A stretch of 64,000 bases of DNA from Streptomyces albireticuli (GTDB lineage Bacteria; Actinomycetota; Actinomycetes; Streptomycetales; Streptomycetaceae), in contig NZ_JAJQQS010000003.1 of the NCBI RefSeq assembly GCF_021228125.1, positions 744,001 through 808,000 on the forward strand, given 5' to 3'. Shown piece by piece: positions 17,974 through 26,004 of the stretch. The translations under genes and the position numbers were made by a program. A model generated the notes under the pieces. That model saw nothing but the letters and a program-made list of their open reading frames with translations, did not search any database and had not been told where the DNA came from. Position 1 is the stretch's first letter. Every line of letters begins with the position of its first letter.

Positions 17974-18997
17974 AGGCCGGGGCCAGGGCGGCCCGCATCG
18001 AGACCGACGGGCTGCCCGAACCGTCCGCCGGCACGGTCCACAGGTCGGATCCGTAGTCGCCCGGCAGGGAGTAGACGAGGGTCCCGCCGTCCCGCCAGAC
18101 CGCCTGGTCGTCGACGCTGCGCCGCTCGGCCGTGGGCGTCTCCCGCAGCGTGCGCAGGTCCAGGACATACAGCCGCCAGGGCGCGTCGGAGGACGCGTCC
18201 TCCACGCGCTTCTTGTAGGCGATCCGCGTCCCGTCCGGTGAGAGCGACGGACACTCGACGTTGGTGTGCACGGTGCGCAGGGTCCGGGCCGCACGGTCAC
18301 CCCGGACGAGGTACGTCCGGCCACCGGTCGCGGCCGTCGCGTAGAACCGCGTGTCGTCGGCGAAGGTGACGCCCCAGAGGTTGAGGTCCACCGGCTTGCG
18401 GGGCCGGCCGTCCAGGAAGAAGCGGTAGTCCTCCAGCGTCCGGTCCAGGTGGCCGGTGCGGAGGTCGAGCACCGACGTACGCGTCGAGAACGCCGTGCCC
18501 GCGTACGAGTCGCCGCTGACGAAGACGGTCCAGGCGGCGCTGCGGCCGCCGGGGGAGACCCGGGCGCGGGAGGGCACGCCCGCCAGGTCGTAGCGGTGTG
18601 TCTCGCGCAGGCGGGCGTCGAGGACCACGGCGCGGTAGGTGTCGCGGAGCCCGCCGCGCACGGCGCGCAGGCAGACGCCGGTGCCGCCGGCCGTGTGGAA
18701 GCGCAGGCAGCGCACCCCGGACGAGGTGCGCGGACCCGCGGGGTCCCCGGCCGGGACCGACGCGATCTCGTCGCGGTGCGGACCCCAGGCCATGTTCTGG
18801 AACACGCTGACCCCGGGCGCGTCCAGGGCGACCTCACCGGAGCGCACGGCCGGTCCGCCGGACCGGACACGGTCCTTCTCCGCCGCCCGCCCGGCGGCGT
18901 GCAGGGTGGCGCCCACGGCGACACCGCCGAGGACCAGGACGGCGACGAGGAGGATCAGGACGCGGCTCTTACGGCTCACGTGACTCTTACGGTTCAA
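17960..18997 (-). CDS. Membrane-anchored TolB-like beta-propeller protein
   Basis: A 345-residue protein with an N-terminal uncleaved anchor or signal (RVLILLVAVLVLGGVAVGATL, about residues 12-32) followed by propeller-like repeats. Characteristic turns include SLSPDGTRIAYKKR, YGSDLWTVPADGSG and RVSPGGRSAAWTVF, the WD40-like/PD40 pattern of TolB-type propellers. The start appears to be TTG at 18997 with GGAG eight bases before it, inside the end of the MFS gene (11-base overlap); a GTG at 18979 is an alternative. It is the third gene of the phosphoesterase-MFS-propeller operon. It may act as an exported scaffold or sensor in that module; no enzymatic motif is visible. Confidence 0.7.
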   Translation of the reverse strand: MNRKSHVSRKSRVLILLVAVLVLGGVAVGATLHAAGRAAEKDRVRSGGPAVRSGEVALDAPGVSVFQNMAWGPHRDEIASVPAGDPAGPRTSSGVRCLRFHTAGGTGVCLRAVRGGLRDTYRAVVLDARLRETHRYDLAGVPSRARVSPGGRSAAWTVFVSGDSYAGTAFSTRTSVLDLRTGHLDRTLEDYRFFLDGRPRKPVDLNLWGVTFADDTRFYATAATGGRTYLVRGDRAARTLRTVHTNVECPSLSPDGTRIAYKKRVEDASSDAPWRLYVLDLRTLRETPTAERRSVDDQAVWRDGGTLVYSLPGDYGSDLWTVPADGSGSPSVSMRAALAPAFTAR

Positions 18998-20309
18998 CGG
19001 AAGGACTCCGGTGGGACGTCGGCGGGGACTTGGCGGGCGCGGGGCGCAGCAGGAGCGTGCCGGCGGCGGTGGACAGCACGAGCCCGGCGGCAGCGGCGCC
19101 CAGCGCCGTGCGGTCGCCCCAGACGGTCCAGGCCGCGCCGAACGCGATCGAGCAGACGAAGCGGGCGGCGGCCTGACCGGTCTGCACCACGGCCAGCCCG
19201 GTGCCCCGTACCGCGCTCGGCACGGCGTCGGCGGTCGCGGCGGCCAGGACGCCGTCGGTGGCCGCGTAGAAGCTCCCGTGCAGCGCGAGCACGAGGCAGC
19301 AGAGCGCGGCGGACTCGCCGAGCGGGGCGACGAGCAGACCGTAGGCCGCGAGGAGCGCGAGATGGCCGCAGAGGAAGAGCTTCCGTCGGCCCACGCGGTC
19401 GGCGACCACGCCCAGGGGCACGGCCAGCAGGAGGAAGGCGGAGGCCGTTCCCAGGGGCAGCAGGGGGAACCACGCCTCGGACAGGTCCAGGCGCCGTTGC
19501 AGGGTGAGGTAGAGGAAGGAGTCGCTGACCGTGGTCAGGCCCAGCAGCACGGCGCAGCCGGTCAGACGGCGGACACCGGGACGGCGCAGTACGGCGCGCA
19601 GCGGCGCCCTGCCCTCCTCGGGCGCCGGGGTCGTCGGCACGGTGGTCCGGCCCGGTACGAACAGCAGGAGGACGAGGACGCCCAGGGCGGCCACACAGCC
19701 GCTGACGGTGAAGACGGCGTCGTAGCCGCCCGCGGCGGCCCGCAGGATCATGAACGCCACCAGCGGGCCGAGCAGCGCGCCCGCGGTGTCCATCGCCCGG
19801 TGCACGCCGAACGCCCGCCCCCGGGCGCCGGGTTCGCAGGCCAGCGAGATCATCGCGTCGCGTGGCGCCGTGCGCAGCCCCTTGCCGGTGCGGTCGGCGG
19901 CCAGCACGGCGCCGATCAGCGGCATGCCGTGCGCGACGAGCAGCAGGGGCTTGCAGAGGGCGGACAGACCGTAGCCGGCGAGCGCCACGGATTTGGGCCC
20001 GCGGCCCCGGTCGGAGAGCCCGCCGCCCACGAGGCGTACGAGCGCGCTGACGCCGTTGTAGACGCCGTCCAGAAGGCCGAAGCCGAGCGGCGACAGACCG
20101 AGCTCGGCGACCAGGTAGAGCGGCAGGACGGCGGCCACCATCTCCGAGGAGACGTCGGTGACCAGGCTGACGGTGCCCAGGGCGAGCACGGCGCCGGGGA
20201 CGGCCACGGCCCGCCGGCCGGGGAGGGGTCGCCGGCCGGCGGTGTCGGGGTGGTCCTGTGCGCGGTCCGGGGTTCGGTCCGGAACGGTGCGGTTGTCCGC
20301 GACGTACAC
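18987..20309 (-). CDS. MFS transporter
   Basis: A 440-residue major facilitator with 12 predicted membrane helices. The loop after helix 2 reads GGLSDRGRGPKSV, a variant of the MFS signature, and the matching loop of the second half reads VADRVGRRKLF. The segment ADRTGKGLRTAPRDAMIS (about residue 140) is typical of a drug/metabolite efflux-like MFS subgroup. Translation starts at GTG 20309, two bases after the stop of the phosphoesterase gene, and its end overlaps the propeller gene, so the three genes are one operon. Substrate unknown. Confidence 0.88.
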   Translation of the reverse strand: MYVADNRTVPDRTPDRAQDHPDTAGRRPLPGRRAVAVPGAVLALGTVSLVTDVSSEMVAAVLPLYLVAELGLSPLGFGLLDGVYNGVSALVRLVGGGLSDRGRGPKSVALAGYGLSALCKPLLLVAHGMPLIGAVLAADRTGKGLRTAPRDAMISLACEPGARGRAFGVHRAMDTAGALLGPLVAFMILRAAAGGYDAVFTVSGCVAALGVLVLLLFVPGRTTVPTTPAPEEGRAPLRAVLRRPGVRRLTGCAVLLGLTTVSDSFLYLTLQRRLDLSEAWFPLLPLGTASAFLLLAVPLGVVADRVGRRKLFLCGHLALLAAYGLLVAPLGESAALCCLVLALHGSFYAATDGVLAAATADAVPSAVRGTGLAVVQTGQAAARFVCSIAFGAAWTVWGDRTALGAAAAGLVLSTAAGTLLLRPAPAKSPPTSHRSPSVEP

Positions 20310-20311
20310 GG

Positions 20312-21205
20312 TCAGCTGTTCCAGATGCCGGTGATGTCCTTGGCGTTCGCGGCCTGTCCGGCGTGGGTGGTGCCGTACATGTCCTCGAGGGTGCGCAGCA
20401 CGTCGTAGTGGTTGTAGGTCGTCCCCGAGGTGACGCCCGCCTTGACCGGCTGGCCGTACAGGACGGTCGGGATGCGGTTGCCGCTCAGCCGGTTGTCCTC
20501 GTCGAAGGTGATGAGGAGCAGGCTGTTGTGGGTCTTGGCCCAGTCGGCGTAGCCCTTGAGGTTGTTCTTCAGCCAGGTGTCGCCGGTGCGCACGGAGCAG
20601 TCGTGCATGTCACTGCAGAGGTTGGGGACGACGAAGGAGACCGTGGGCAGCTTCGTGTAGTCGGTGGGGAAGGCGCTCATGGTGTGGGCGGTGTTGGTGG
20701 GCACGTTCCCGAAGCCGAACCACGGGTTGTGCTTCTGCGCGTACTTGCCGCTCTTGCACACGGTCGAGCCCTCGCCGGGCAGGGACTCGTTGTAGCTGGC
20801 CCAGGTCTTACCGGCGGCGATGAGCTCGGAGGCGAGGTTGGCCTCGTCGCTGAAGCCGGGGGTGACGCAGCTGTCGTCGGTGACGTCTTGGGTGTCGCCC
20901 GAGAAGAGCGCGTAGTAGTTCGGCTGGCTGGGGTGCGTCTCGGCGTACGAGCTCGTCAGGTCGGCGCCACCGGCGACCAGGGAGTTGATGTACGGGGCGC
21001 TGGAGGTGCCGATGACCTGGCCGTAGGCGTGGTTCTCGAAGACGACGACCACGACGTGGTCGGGCGTGGGCACGGCCGCCGCGGCCGAGGACTCGGAGGC
21101 CCACAGGCCCAGGGACGTGGCGGCGAGCGCGAAGGACGCGATCAGGGCGCCCGGACGGCGGCGGGGGCGGCGGGGTCTGTGGGGGTGGTGGGCTGCGGCG
21201 GACAC
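20312..21205 (-). CDS. Secreted phosphoesterase (acid phosphatase / phospholipase C-like, PF04185 type)
   Basis: A 297-residue exported enzyme. The start is GTG 21205, preceded by a near-ideal GGAGGATCC; longer upstream frames lack such a site. Residues 1-45 are an Arg-rich signal (RRPRRRPGALIASFALAATS, then WASESSAAAA). The catalytic domain begins PDHVVVVVFENHAYGQVIG, the FENH metal-site motif of the phosphoesterase family, followed by YAETHPSQPNYYALFSGDT and LLITFDEDN. These are the acid phosphatase / phospholipase C superfamily metal ligands. It heads an operon with an MFS transporter and a propeller protein, suggesting hydrolysis of an external phosphoester coupled to transport. The substrate is not evident. 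Confidence 0.87.
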   Translation of the reverse strand: MSAAAHHPHRPRRPRRRPGALIASFALAATSLGLWASESSAAAAVPTPDHVVVVVFENHAYGQVIGTSSAPYINSLVAGGADLTSSYAETHPSQPNYYALFSGDTQDVTDDSCVTPGFSDEANLASELIAAGKTWASYNESLPGEGSTVCKSGKYAQKHNPWFGFGNVPTNTAHTMSAFPTDYTKLPTVSFVVPNLCSDMHDCSVRTGDTWLKNNLKGYADWAKTHNSLLLITFDEDNRLSGNRIPTVLYGQPVKAGVTSGTTYNHYDVLRTLEDMYGTTHAGQAANAKDITGIWNS

Positions 21206-21366
21206 GGATCCTCCGTACAGGGGGAGCGGGCTGGGGGCAGGGGGTGGGCGCCTGCGGCTTCGATGGCAATGTAGGCTGACGGAATGACATGTACACGCCT
21301 TTCGGGTGACGGGGCGGGGAACAGTGGCGGAGCGGAACGTGAGCGCGTGCCCGAGGGGCGGCTGTC

Positions 21367-21663
21367 TCAGGCCCCTGGCAGGCCGAGCAGGGACCGTGCC
21401 ACGCGCTGCGGTGACTCGTCGTGCTCGCGGGCGAGCGCTATGACGGCGCGACAGGCGAGCTCGTTCACGCCGAAGCAGAGGGCCTCCGGCGACACCCACC
21501 GGGACGCCTCCGCGCACCGCTCGTGGTCGTCCTCGGCGCATGCCGCCACGTAGACGGCCGCCGCCTCGAAGAGATTCCGCTGCCGGCCCGCGGGCGGTGG
21601 CGGAGAGGGGACGTGCCAGGCATTCTCGAAACGCCTGCGGAGCTTGTCGAACACGCGGATCAC
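21367..21663 (-). CDS. Small conserved-looking cytoplasmic protein, unknown function
   Basis: A 98-residue protein with start GTG 21663 (IRVFDKLRRRFENAW), preceded by ACGGGG. The body looks helical and carries several Cys residues (VYVAACAEDDHERCAEAS, ALCFGVNELACRAVIALA), four in 98 residues. There is no signal or membrane segment. It is divergent from an MpaB-like oxygenase, with 90 bases between the starts. Codon usage fits a real gene (third positions mostly G/C), and the plus-strand frames of this stretch are not convincing. I do not recognise the family. Confidence 0.6.
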   Translation of the reverse strand: MIRVFDKLRRRFENAWHVPSPPPPAGRQRNLFEAAAVYVAACAEDDHERCAEASRWVSPEALCFGVNELACRAVIALAREHDESPQRVARSLLGLPGA

Positions 21664-21692
21664 CTGCCCCGTGAAGAGTTTGCCGTGCGGTC

Positions 21693-21725
21693 GTTCAAGT
21701 GTGCCCTTCGGACGTAGAGTTGAAC
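21693..21725. promoter_or_regulatory. Candidate operator in divergent region (GTTCAA...TTGAAC)
   Basis: GTTCAA at 21693-21698 and its inverted copy TTGAAC at 21720-21725 are separated by 21 bases between the divergent 98-residue protein and the MpaB-like gene. TAGAGT (21715-21720) would serve as a -10 element for the rightward gene. The six-base arms are short, so this is a weak call. Confidence 0.3.
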
Positions 21726-21753
21726 CTCCGACGAACGAAAGGGAGACAGCGCG

Positions 21754-22647
21754 GTGAAACGCTTCGACCGGCTCAGGGAGATTCAGCGGCTCGACCCCGA
21801 GAATGACTTCCTCCGGATCTATCAGATCACGTCGACCCTCGAATTCCCCTGGGACATGGCGCGGGCATTGGAGCTCGCCCTTTACAGGACTTACGCCGTG
21901 CCCAGCATCGGCCGTCTCCTGGGTGAGACCGGCGAGTTCGTCAACCGTACGCAGAAGCGGTACGACGACACCACGCTGCTGCTCGACGCGGTCGTGGAGC
22001 ACGGTTTCGACACCACGACCGGCAGGTCCGCGATCCGCCGTATCAACCAGATGCACCGCAGCTATGACATCAGCAACGACGATATGCGCTACGTCCTGTG
22101 CACCTTTGTCGCGGTGCCCGGAAGGTGGCTCGACCGCTACGGCTGGCGAAGGGTTTCCGAGCACGAGCGACGGGCCATGGCGGCCTACTACCGGACCCTC
22201 GGCCGGCATATGGGTATCCAGGACATACCTGAGAGTTACGACGACTTCGGCCGTTGCCTCGACGAGTACGAGGATGCCCATTTCGGGTGGGACGAGGACG
22301 GAAGGGCCGTCTCGGACGCCACTTTGGACCTGATGGCCTCCTGGTATCCGGCGCCTCTCGCTCCGCTTGTCCGCGGTGCGAGCAAGGCGCTCCTGGACGA
22401 GCCTTTGCTGCGTGCTTTCCGCTACGAGAGCCCGCACCCCGCCGCCCGCGCCCTGGTCCAGGGGGCGCTGCGCGCCAGGGCCAAGGCCGTGCGGCTCCTC
22501 CCGCCGAGGCGCACCCCGCACCACGCCCGCCAGAACCGCGAGATCAAGGGCTATCCGAACGGCTACGACGTCGCCGAACTCGGTACCTTCCACGGCGCTC
22601 AAGCGGCCAAGCGGCTGGGAGCGTGCCCGGTGCCCCACGGGAGGTGA
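21754..22647 (+). CDS. MpaB-like oxygenase family protein (DUF2236)
   Basis: A 297-residue soluble, mostly helical protein of the DUF2236 / MpaB / latex-clearing-protein-like group. These are heme-b oxygenases or proteins of unknown reaction. Family landmarks include ALYRTYAVPSIGRLLGETGEF, the region INQMHRSYDISNDDMRYVLC (about residue 95, with the conserved His and Arg), and the following WRRVSEHERRAMAAYYR. Translation starts at GTG 21754 after GAAAGGGAGA. The C-terminal 60 residues are Arg-rich and less typical. Activity and substrate cannot be read from sequence. The gene has its own divergent promoter region shared with the 98-residue orphan. Confidence 0.75.
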   Translation: MKRFDRLREIQRLDPENDFLRIYQITSTLEFPWDMARALELALYRTYAVPSIGRLLGETGEFVNRTQKRYDDTTLLLDAVVEHGFDTTTGRSAIRRINQMHRSYDISNDDMRYVLCTFVAVPGRWLDRYGWRRVSEHERRAMAAYYRTLGRHMGIQDIPESYDDFGRCLDEYEDAHFGWDEDGRAVSDATLDLMASWYPAPLAPLVRGASKALLDEPLLRAFRYESPHPAARALVQGALRARAKAVRLLPPRRTPHHARQNREIKGYPNGYDVAELGTFHGAQAAKRLGACPVPHGR

Positions 22648-22743
22648 CGCCCGCTCTCACCCGCCGCCCGCCCGGCGAACGGTTGCTCGAAGCGCGGGGA
22701 TAGTGTGGCTCTTCCGAGTGGAGTCGTCGAAGGGGTGCGGGGT

Positions 22744-23493
22744 ATGCGGCAGGTCGGGTTCGGTCCCGCGGGGGCGTTCGTGCGATGGACCGAGGCGGCG
22801 GGGGAGGGACCCGCGCGGGTCTACGTCCACGGCCTCGGTTCGTCCTCGGCCGTCTACCACGCGCACATCGCCGCGGACCCGGCCCTGGCCGGGCGGCGGT
22901 CGCTCTTCGTGGACCTTCCCGGACACGGCGTCAGCGACCGCCCGCTCGACTTCGGTTACACCCTGGAGGAACACGCCGACGCCCTGGCCGCGGTCCTTGA
23001 CGTGGCCGGGGCGCGCGGCGCCGAGCTGATCGGGCACAGCATGGGCGGCGCCGTCGCCGTCGTGCTCGCCTCCCGGCGTCCCGACCTGGTCTCACGCCTG
23101 GTCCTGGCGGAGGCGAACCTCGACCCGAACCCGCCCAGGACGGCCGGGAGCAGCGGCATCGCGGCCTACACGGAGGAAGCGTTCGTGCGGGGCGGGGGCT
23201 TCGAGGAGACGCTGGAGCGGGTCGGCCCCCTGTGGCGCGCGACGATGCGCCTGGCGGACCCGACCGCCCTCCACCGCACCGCGGTCGCCCTGGTCCGCGG
23301 GACCACGCCGACGATGCGCGCCATGCTCCTGGAACTCGACATTCCGCGTGTGTACCTGGTGGGGGAGCACGGCGACGACATACCCCGCCGTCCGGAACTG
23401 ACCGCGGCCGGGGTGACCGTAAGGACGATCGCGGGGGCCGGTCACAACATCATGTTCGACAATCCGGAGGACTTCGTGGCGGCGGTGGCGTAG
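22744..23493 (+). CDS. Alpha/beta-fold hydrolase
   Basis: A 249-residue hydrolase. The oxyanion region is VYVHGLGSSSAVYHAH (residue 27 onward) and the nucleophile elbow is GHSMGGAVAVVLASRRPDLV (about residue 97). The catalytic His is in TIAGAGHNIMFDNPEDF near the end. ATG 22744 is chosen because AAGGGGTGCGGGG precedes it and the first strand then starts at once; a GTG at 22705 would add 13 residues. Substrate unknown; esterases, lactonases and peptidases share this fold. A GC-rich interspersed repeat starts 6 bases after the stop. Confidence 0.88.
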   Translation: MRQVGFGPAGAFVRWTEAAGEGPARVYVHGLGSSSAVYHAHIAADPALAGRRSLFVDLPGHGVSDRPLDFGYTLEEHADALAAVLDVAGARGAELIGHSMGGAVAVVLASRRPDLVSRLVLAEANLDPNPPRTAGSSGIAAYTEEAFVRGGGFEETLERVGPLWRATMRLADPTALHRTAVALVRGTTPTMRAMLLELDIPRVYLVGEHGDDIPRRPELTAAGVTVRTIAGAGHNIMFDNPEDFVAAVA

Positions 23494-23498
23494 GGCGA

Positions 23499-23573
23499 TT
23501 CAGCCCGTCCGGCGTGTGAGGTCCGGGGTCCGGGGCGGAGCCCCGGTTCCGGGAAGGGCGGGGCCGGGGAAAG
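23499..23573. repeat. Streptomyces GC-rich interspersed repeat (hairpin-forming), likely bidirectional terminator
   Basis: The stretch beginning TTCAGCCCGTCCGGCGTGTG, containing GGGGCGGAGCCCCGG and ending GGGGCCGGGGAAAGAGCC, matches the interspersed repeat I know from 3' ends of many Streptomyces genes. The core GGGGCGGAGCCCC folds as a hairpin. It lies between two converging genes (the hydrolase and the methyltransferase) and probably ends both transcripts. Confidence 0.65.
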
Positions 23574-23672
23574 AGCCGACCGGGCCGGAACGGCTACCCG
23601 CTCCCGCCCTGATCGCACTGCCCCCGGCGGTACCGTCCTGGCAACAGACCCGGCAACGCTCACCCCCACGCG

Positions 23673-24269
23673 TCACGAACGGTCCGCGATGACCAGGAAC
23701 CGCGCGTCCTCATCCGCATAAGACACCATCCGCCACCCACCCCTCCACAGGAGCGGCCCGAGATTCTCCTCCGCCCGCTCGTCGTCCGCCGTCATCCGCC
23801 GCCCATGGCGCGCGGCGAGCGCCGCCCGCCCGACCGGGTGGAAGAGCGCGAGGCGGCCCCCGGGACGGACGATCCGCGCCAGCTCGCGGAAGCCCGCCTC
23901 CGCGTCGGCGAGATGGGAGACGAGTCCGGCCGCGAAGACGGCGTCGACCGAGCCGTCCCGGAGCGGCAACCGCGTGACGTCCGCCAGGAGGAGCTTTCCG
24001 TCGCTGTCCCGGCCGGCCCGTACGGCGGCCCGCAGCATCGCGGGTGTGAGGTCCGCGCCCAGTACGACCCCGCGCGGGCCCACGGCCCCGCGCAGCGCCG
24101 GCAATGCCCGGCCCGTTCCGCACCCCGCGTCCAGCACCACGTCACCGGGGCGCAGGCCGAGGTCGGCGACCGCCGCACCGTAGGCGGGCCCGTCGTCGGG
24201 GAACCTGGCGTCCCAGTCGTCGGCCCGCGCGGTGAAGAACTCCCGCACCCGGGTGGGGTCGTCGCTCAC
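23673..24269 (-). CDS. Class I SAM-dependent methyltransferase
   Basis: A 198-residue methyltransferase of the Methyltransf_11 type. Motif I is VVLDAGCGTGRALPALRGA (about residue 43), followed by GADLTPAML, LLLADVTRLPLRDGSVDAVF (the acidic and proline-turn motifs) and a final strand rich in hydrophobics. The start GTG 24269 (SDDPTRVREFFTARADDWD) has AAGGAG seven bases upstream. Small size and lack of extra domains mean the substrate is open. The gene is divergent from the roadblock gene across 219 bases and convergent with the hydrolase. Confidence 0.88.
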   Translation of the reverse strand: MSDDPTRVREFFTARADDWDARFPDDGPAYGAAVADLGLRPGDVVLDAGCGTGRALPALRGAVGPRGVVLGADLTPAMLRAAVRAGRDSDGKLLLADVTRLPLRDGSVDAVFAAGLVSHLADAEAGFRELARIVRPGGRLALFHPVGRAALAARHGRRMTADDERAEENLGPLLWRGGWRMVSYADEDARFLVIADRS

Positions 24270-24488
24270 GTCATGGCTCCTTCGGCGAGGGGGGAATCGG
24301 TTGTCCGGGCGGCTGCCCGGCCGTCCGGACACGGCGTCGGCCTTCGTGACCTTGTCCGCGCCGCGTCCCCATCTTGCGCCAACCGGCCGACAGGGACGTG
24401 CCGACGGTACGGGCGGGTTGCCGACGGCGCGCCGGTGGGCAAGGCTGGCACGGCAGTCACGGGGAAGAGCGGAACGGGGAGGCGGGAC

Positions 24489-24914
24489 ATGGCACTCAGC
24501 AAGGAACTCGACTGGATGCTCGACGACCTGACCGAGCGCGTCGAGAACATACGCCACGCGTTGGTGCTGTCCAACGACGGCCTGGTGACGGGCGCGAGCA
24601 CCTCCCTCGAGAGGGAGGACGCCGAGCACCTCGCGGCGGTCGCGTCCGGGCTGCACAGCCTGGCGAAGGGCACCGGACGGCAGTTCAGGGCGGGCGGGGT
24701 GCGCCAGACGATGGTCGAATTCGACGAAGGCGTGCTGTTCGTGACGGCGGCGGGGGGCGGGAGCTGCCTGTGCGTCCTCGGCGGGCCGGGCGCGGACATC
24801 GGGCAGGTCGCCTACGAGATGACGCTGCTGGTCAACCGTGTCGGCGAACATCTGGGCATCGAGACCCGCCGACAGGGGGACGCCGACGGCACCGCCCCGG
24901 GGCGTGGGCGCTGA
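24489..24914 (+). CDS. Roadblock/LC7-domain protein (CvnB-like)
   Basis: A 141-residue roadblock protein. It opens KELDWMLDDLTERVENIRHA and continues LVLSNDGLVTGASTSL and DAEHLAAVASGLHSLAKG, the pattern of the CvnB component of actinomycete conservons, where it partners a histidine-kinase-like protein, a DUF742 protein and a small GTPase. None of those partners is adjacent here, so this is a stand-alone copy. Start ATG 24489 follows GGGGAGG. The next gene on the strand, a DUF6397-like protein, starts 88 bases later, with a perfect DnaA-box sequence in between. By family role it could modulate a GTPase; no partner is visible. Confidence 0.85.
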   Translation: MALSKELDWMLDDLTERVENIRHALVLSNDGLVTGASTSLEREDAEHLAAVASGLHSLAKGTGRQFRAGGVRQTMVEFDEGVLFVTAAGGGSCLCVLGGPGADIGQVAYEMTLLVNRVGEHLGIETRRQGDADGTAPGRGR

Positions 24915-24920
24915 CGGGAG

Positions 24921-24929
24921 TTATCCACA
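24921..24929. promoter_or_regulatory. DnaA-box-like sequence TTATCCACA
   Basis: TTATCCACA, the consensus bacterial DnaA box, stands alone seven bases after the roadblock stop. Streptomyces oriC boxes are usually TTGTCCACA and clustered. A single box here could be a DnaA-titration or regulatory site or simply chance. Confidence 0.4.
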
Positions 24930-25002
24930 GGGCTGACGCGCTGTCGCGACCCGGCACTATCTTCGTCACTGTCGGTGACCGAAGTGGGGCGGGGAGGCTG
25001 TC

Positions 25003-25938
25003 ATGGCAGTGCAGCAGTGTCAGAAGCGGGGGACGGCCGTGGCCGCTGTCCCGTTCGCGAGGGCCGCGCGGGAGCTGGAGCTCAAGCCGCGCGAGTTCGA
25101 GCTGGCCGTCCAGCTGGGGCTCGTGCGGACCTTCACCGCCGGGCCGGGCGGCCGGCGCCGGATCGCGCGGGAGGAGATCGACCGGCACATGGGCGCCCCA
25201 GGGTTCCCGGAGGCCCTGCGCACCCGAGTGTGGGTGGTGGGCACGTCCGAGGGGGCCGAGCTCATGGGCATCAGCCCGGCCCGGTTCGGACGCCTGGCCC
25301 GTGCCGGCTGTTTCGCCCCCGTCCGTTTCTACGTGAACCGCTATCGCGCCGTGGTCTGGCACTATCTGGCCACCGATCTCGTGGATTTCGCCGACGCGAG
25401 CCCCGAACTCCTCACCGGACGCACACCGGCGGCCCTGCGCGACGCCTTGGAGGAGCGCGAGGACCGCAGAGCCCGCGGGTGGCGTGCCCGGCGGCTCGAC
25501 CAGCTGCTGGCGCTGACCGACGATCCGTGGGAGCGAGCGGCCGCCACGGCGTCGGTGCTCGGCCCCGAGCAGCTGGCCGACGCGGTACCGGATCCGTACG
25601 AACGGGCCCGCGTGAGCGAGCTGAGGCCGGAGCTGTCGGCCGTCCGCGCGGACACGCAGCTCGTCCGCGCGGTGGTGGAGCGGGTGACCCTGGCGACGGA
25701 TCCCGGGGAGATCGCCTGGTACCGCGAGCAGCTCACGGCCGCCCTGGCGCGGGCCCGTGCCGCCTGCCCCGTCACCGGGCCCGAAGGGCGCCGGGTAGAG
25801 GTGGCGGTCACGGAAGAGCCTTCGGTCCGGAAAGAACCTTCGGCCGGTGAGGTGAGGCCGGCCCGGGACGCGCTGCCGGAGCCGGAGTCGGCGGTGGGGC
25901 TGCGCGCGCTGTGGGGGCGGCTGCGGGGCCGGAGGTGA
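25003..25938 (+). CDS. DUF6397-like protein with N-terminal helix-turn-helix-like region
   Basis: A 311-residue soluble protein I associate with a Streptomyces family of unknown function (DUF6397). The N-terminal half resembles MerR/excisionase-like helix-turn-helix repeats: ARELELKPREFELAVQLGLVR, then GGRRRIAREEIDRHM, and a second unit GISPARFGRLARAGCFAPVRF. The C-terminal half is Ala/Arg-rich helices and ends with a basic tail (LRALWGRLRGRR). Start ATG 25003 has GGGGAGG upstream. It may be co-transcribed with the roadblock gene. A DNA-binding role is inferred only from the helix-turn-helix look. Confidence 0.7.
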   Translation: MAVQQCQKRGTAVAAVPFARAARELELKPREFELAVQLGLVRTFTAGPGGRRRIAREEIDRHMGAPGFPEALRTRVWVVGTSEGAELMGISPARFGRLARAGCFAPVRFYVNRYRAVVWHYLATDLVDFADASPELLTGRTPAALRDALEEREDRRARGWRARRLDQLLALTDDPWERAAATASVLGPEQLADAVPDPYERARVSELRPELSAVRADTQLVRAVVERVTLATDPGEIAWYREQLTAALARARAACPVTGPEGRRVEVAVTEEPSVRKEPSAGEVRPARDALPEPESAVGLRALWGRLRGRR

Positions 25939-26004
25939 CGCTCCGTCCGTGCGCCTGGCGGTGTGTGGGCCCGGTGCCGGTTCCCCGGTGCCTCTCACGG
26001 CCTC

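Noticed and set aside
21253..21366. A promoter or small gene upstream of the secreted phosphoesterase
   Set aside because: No convincing -35/-10 pair or ribosome binding site with a frame; left as plain intergenic sequence.
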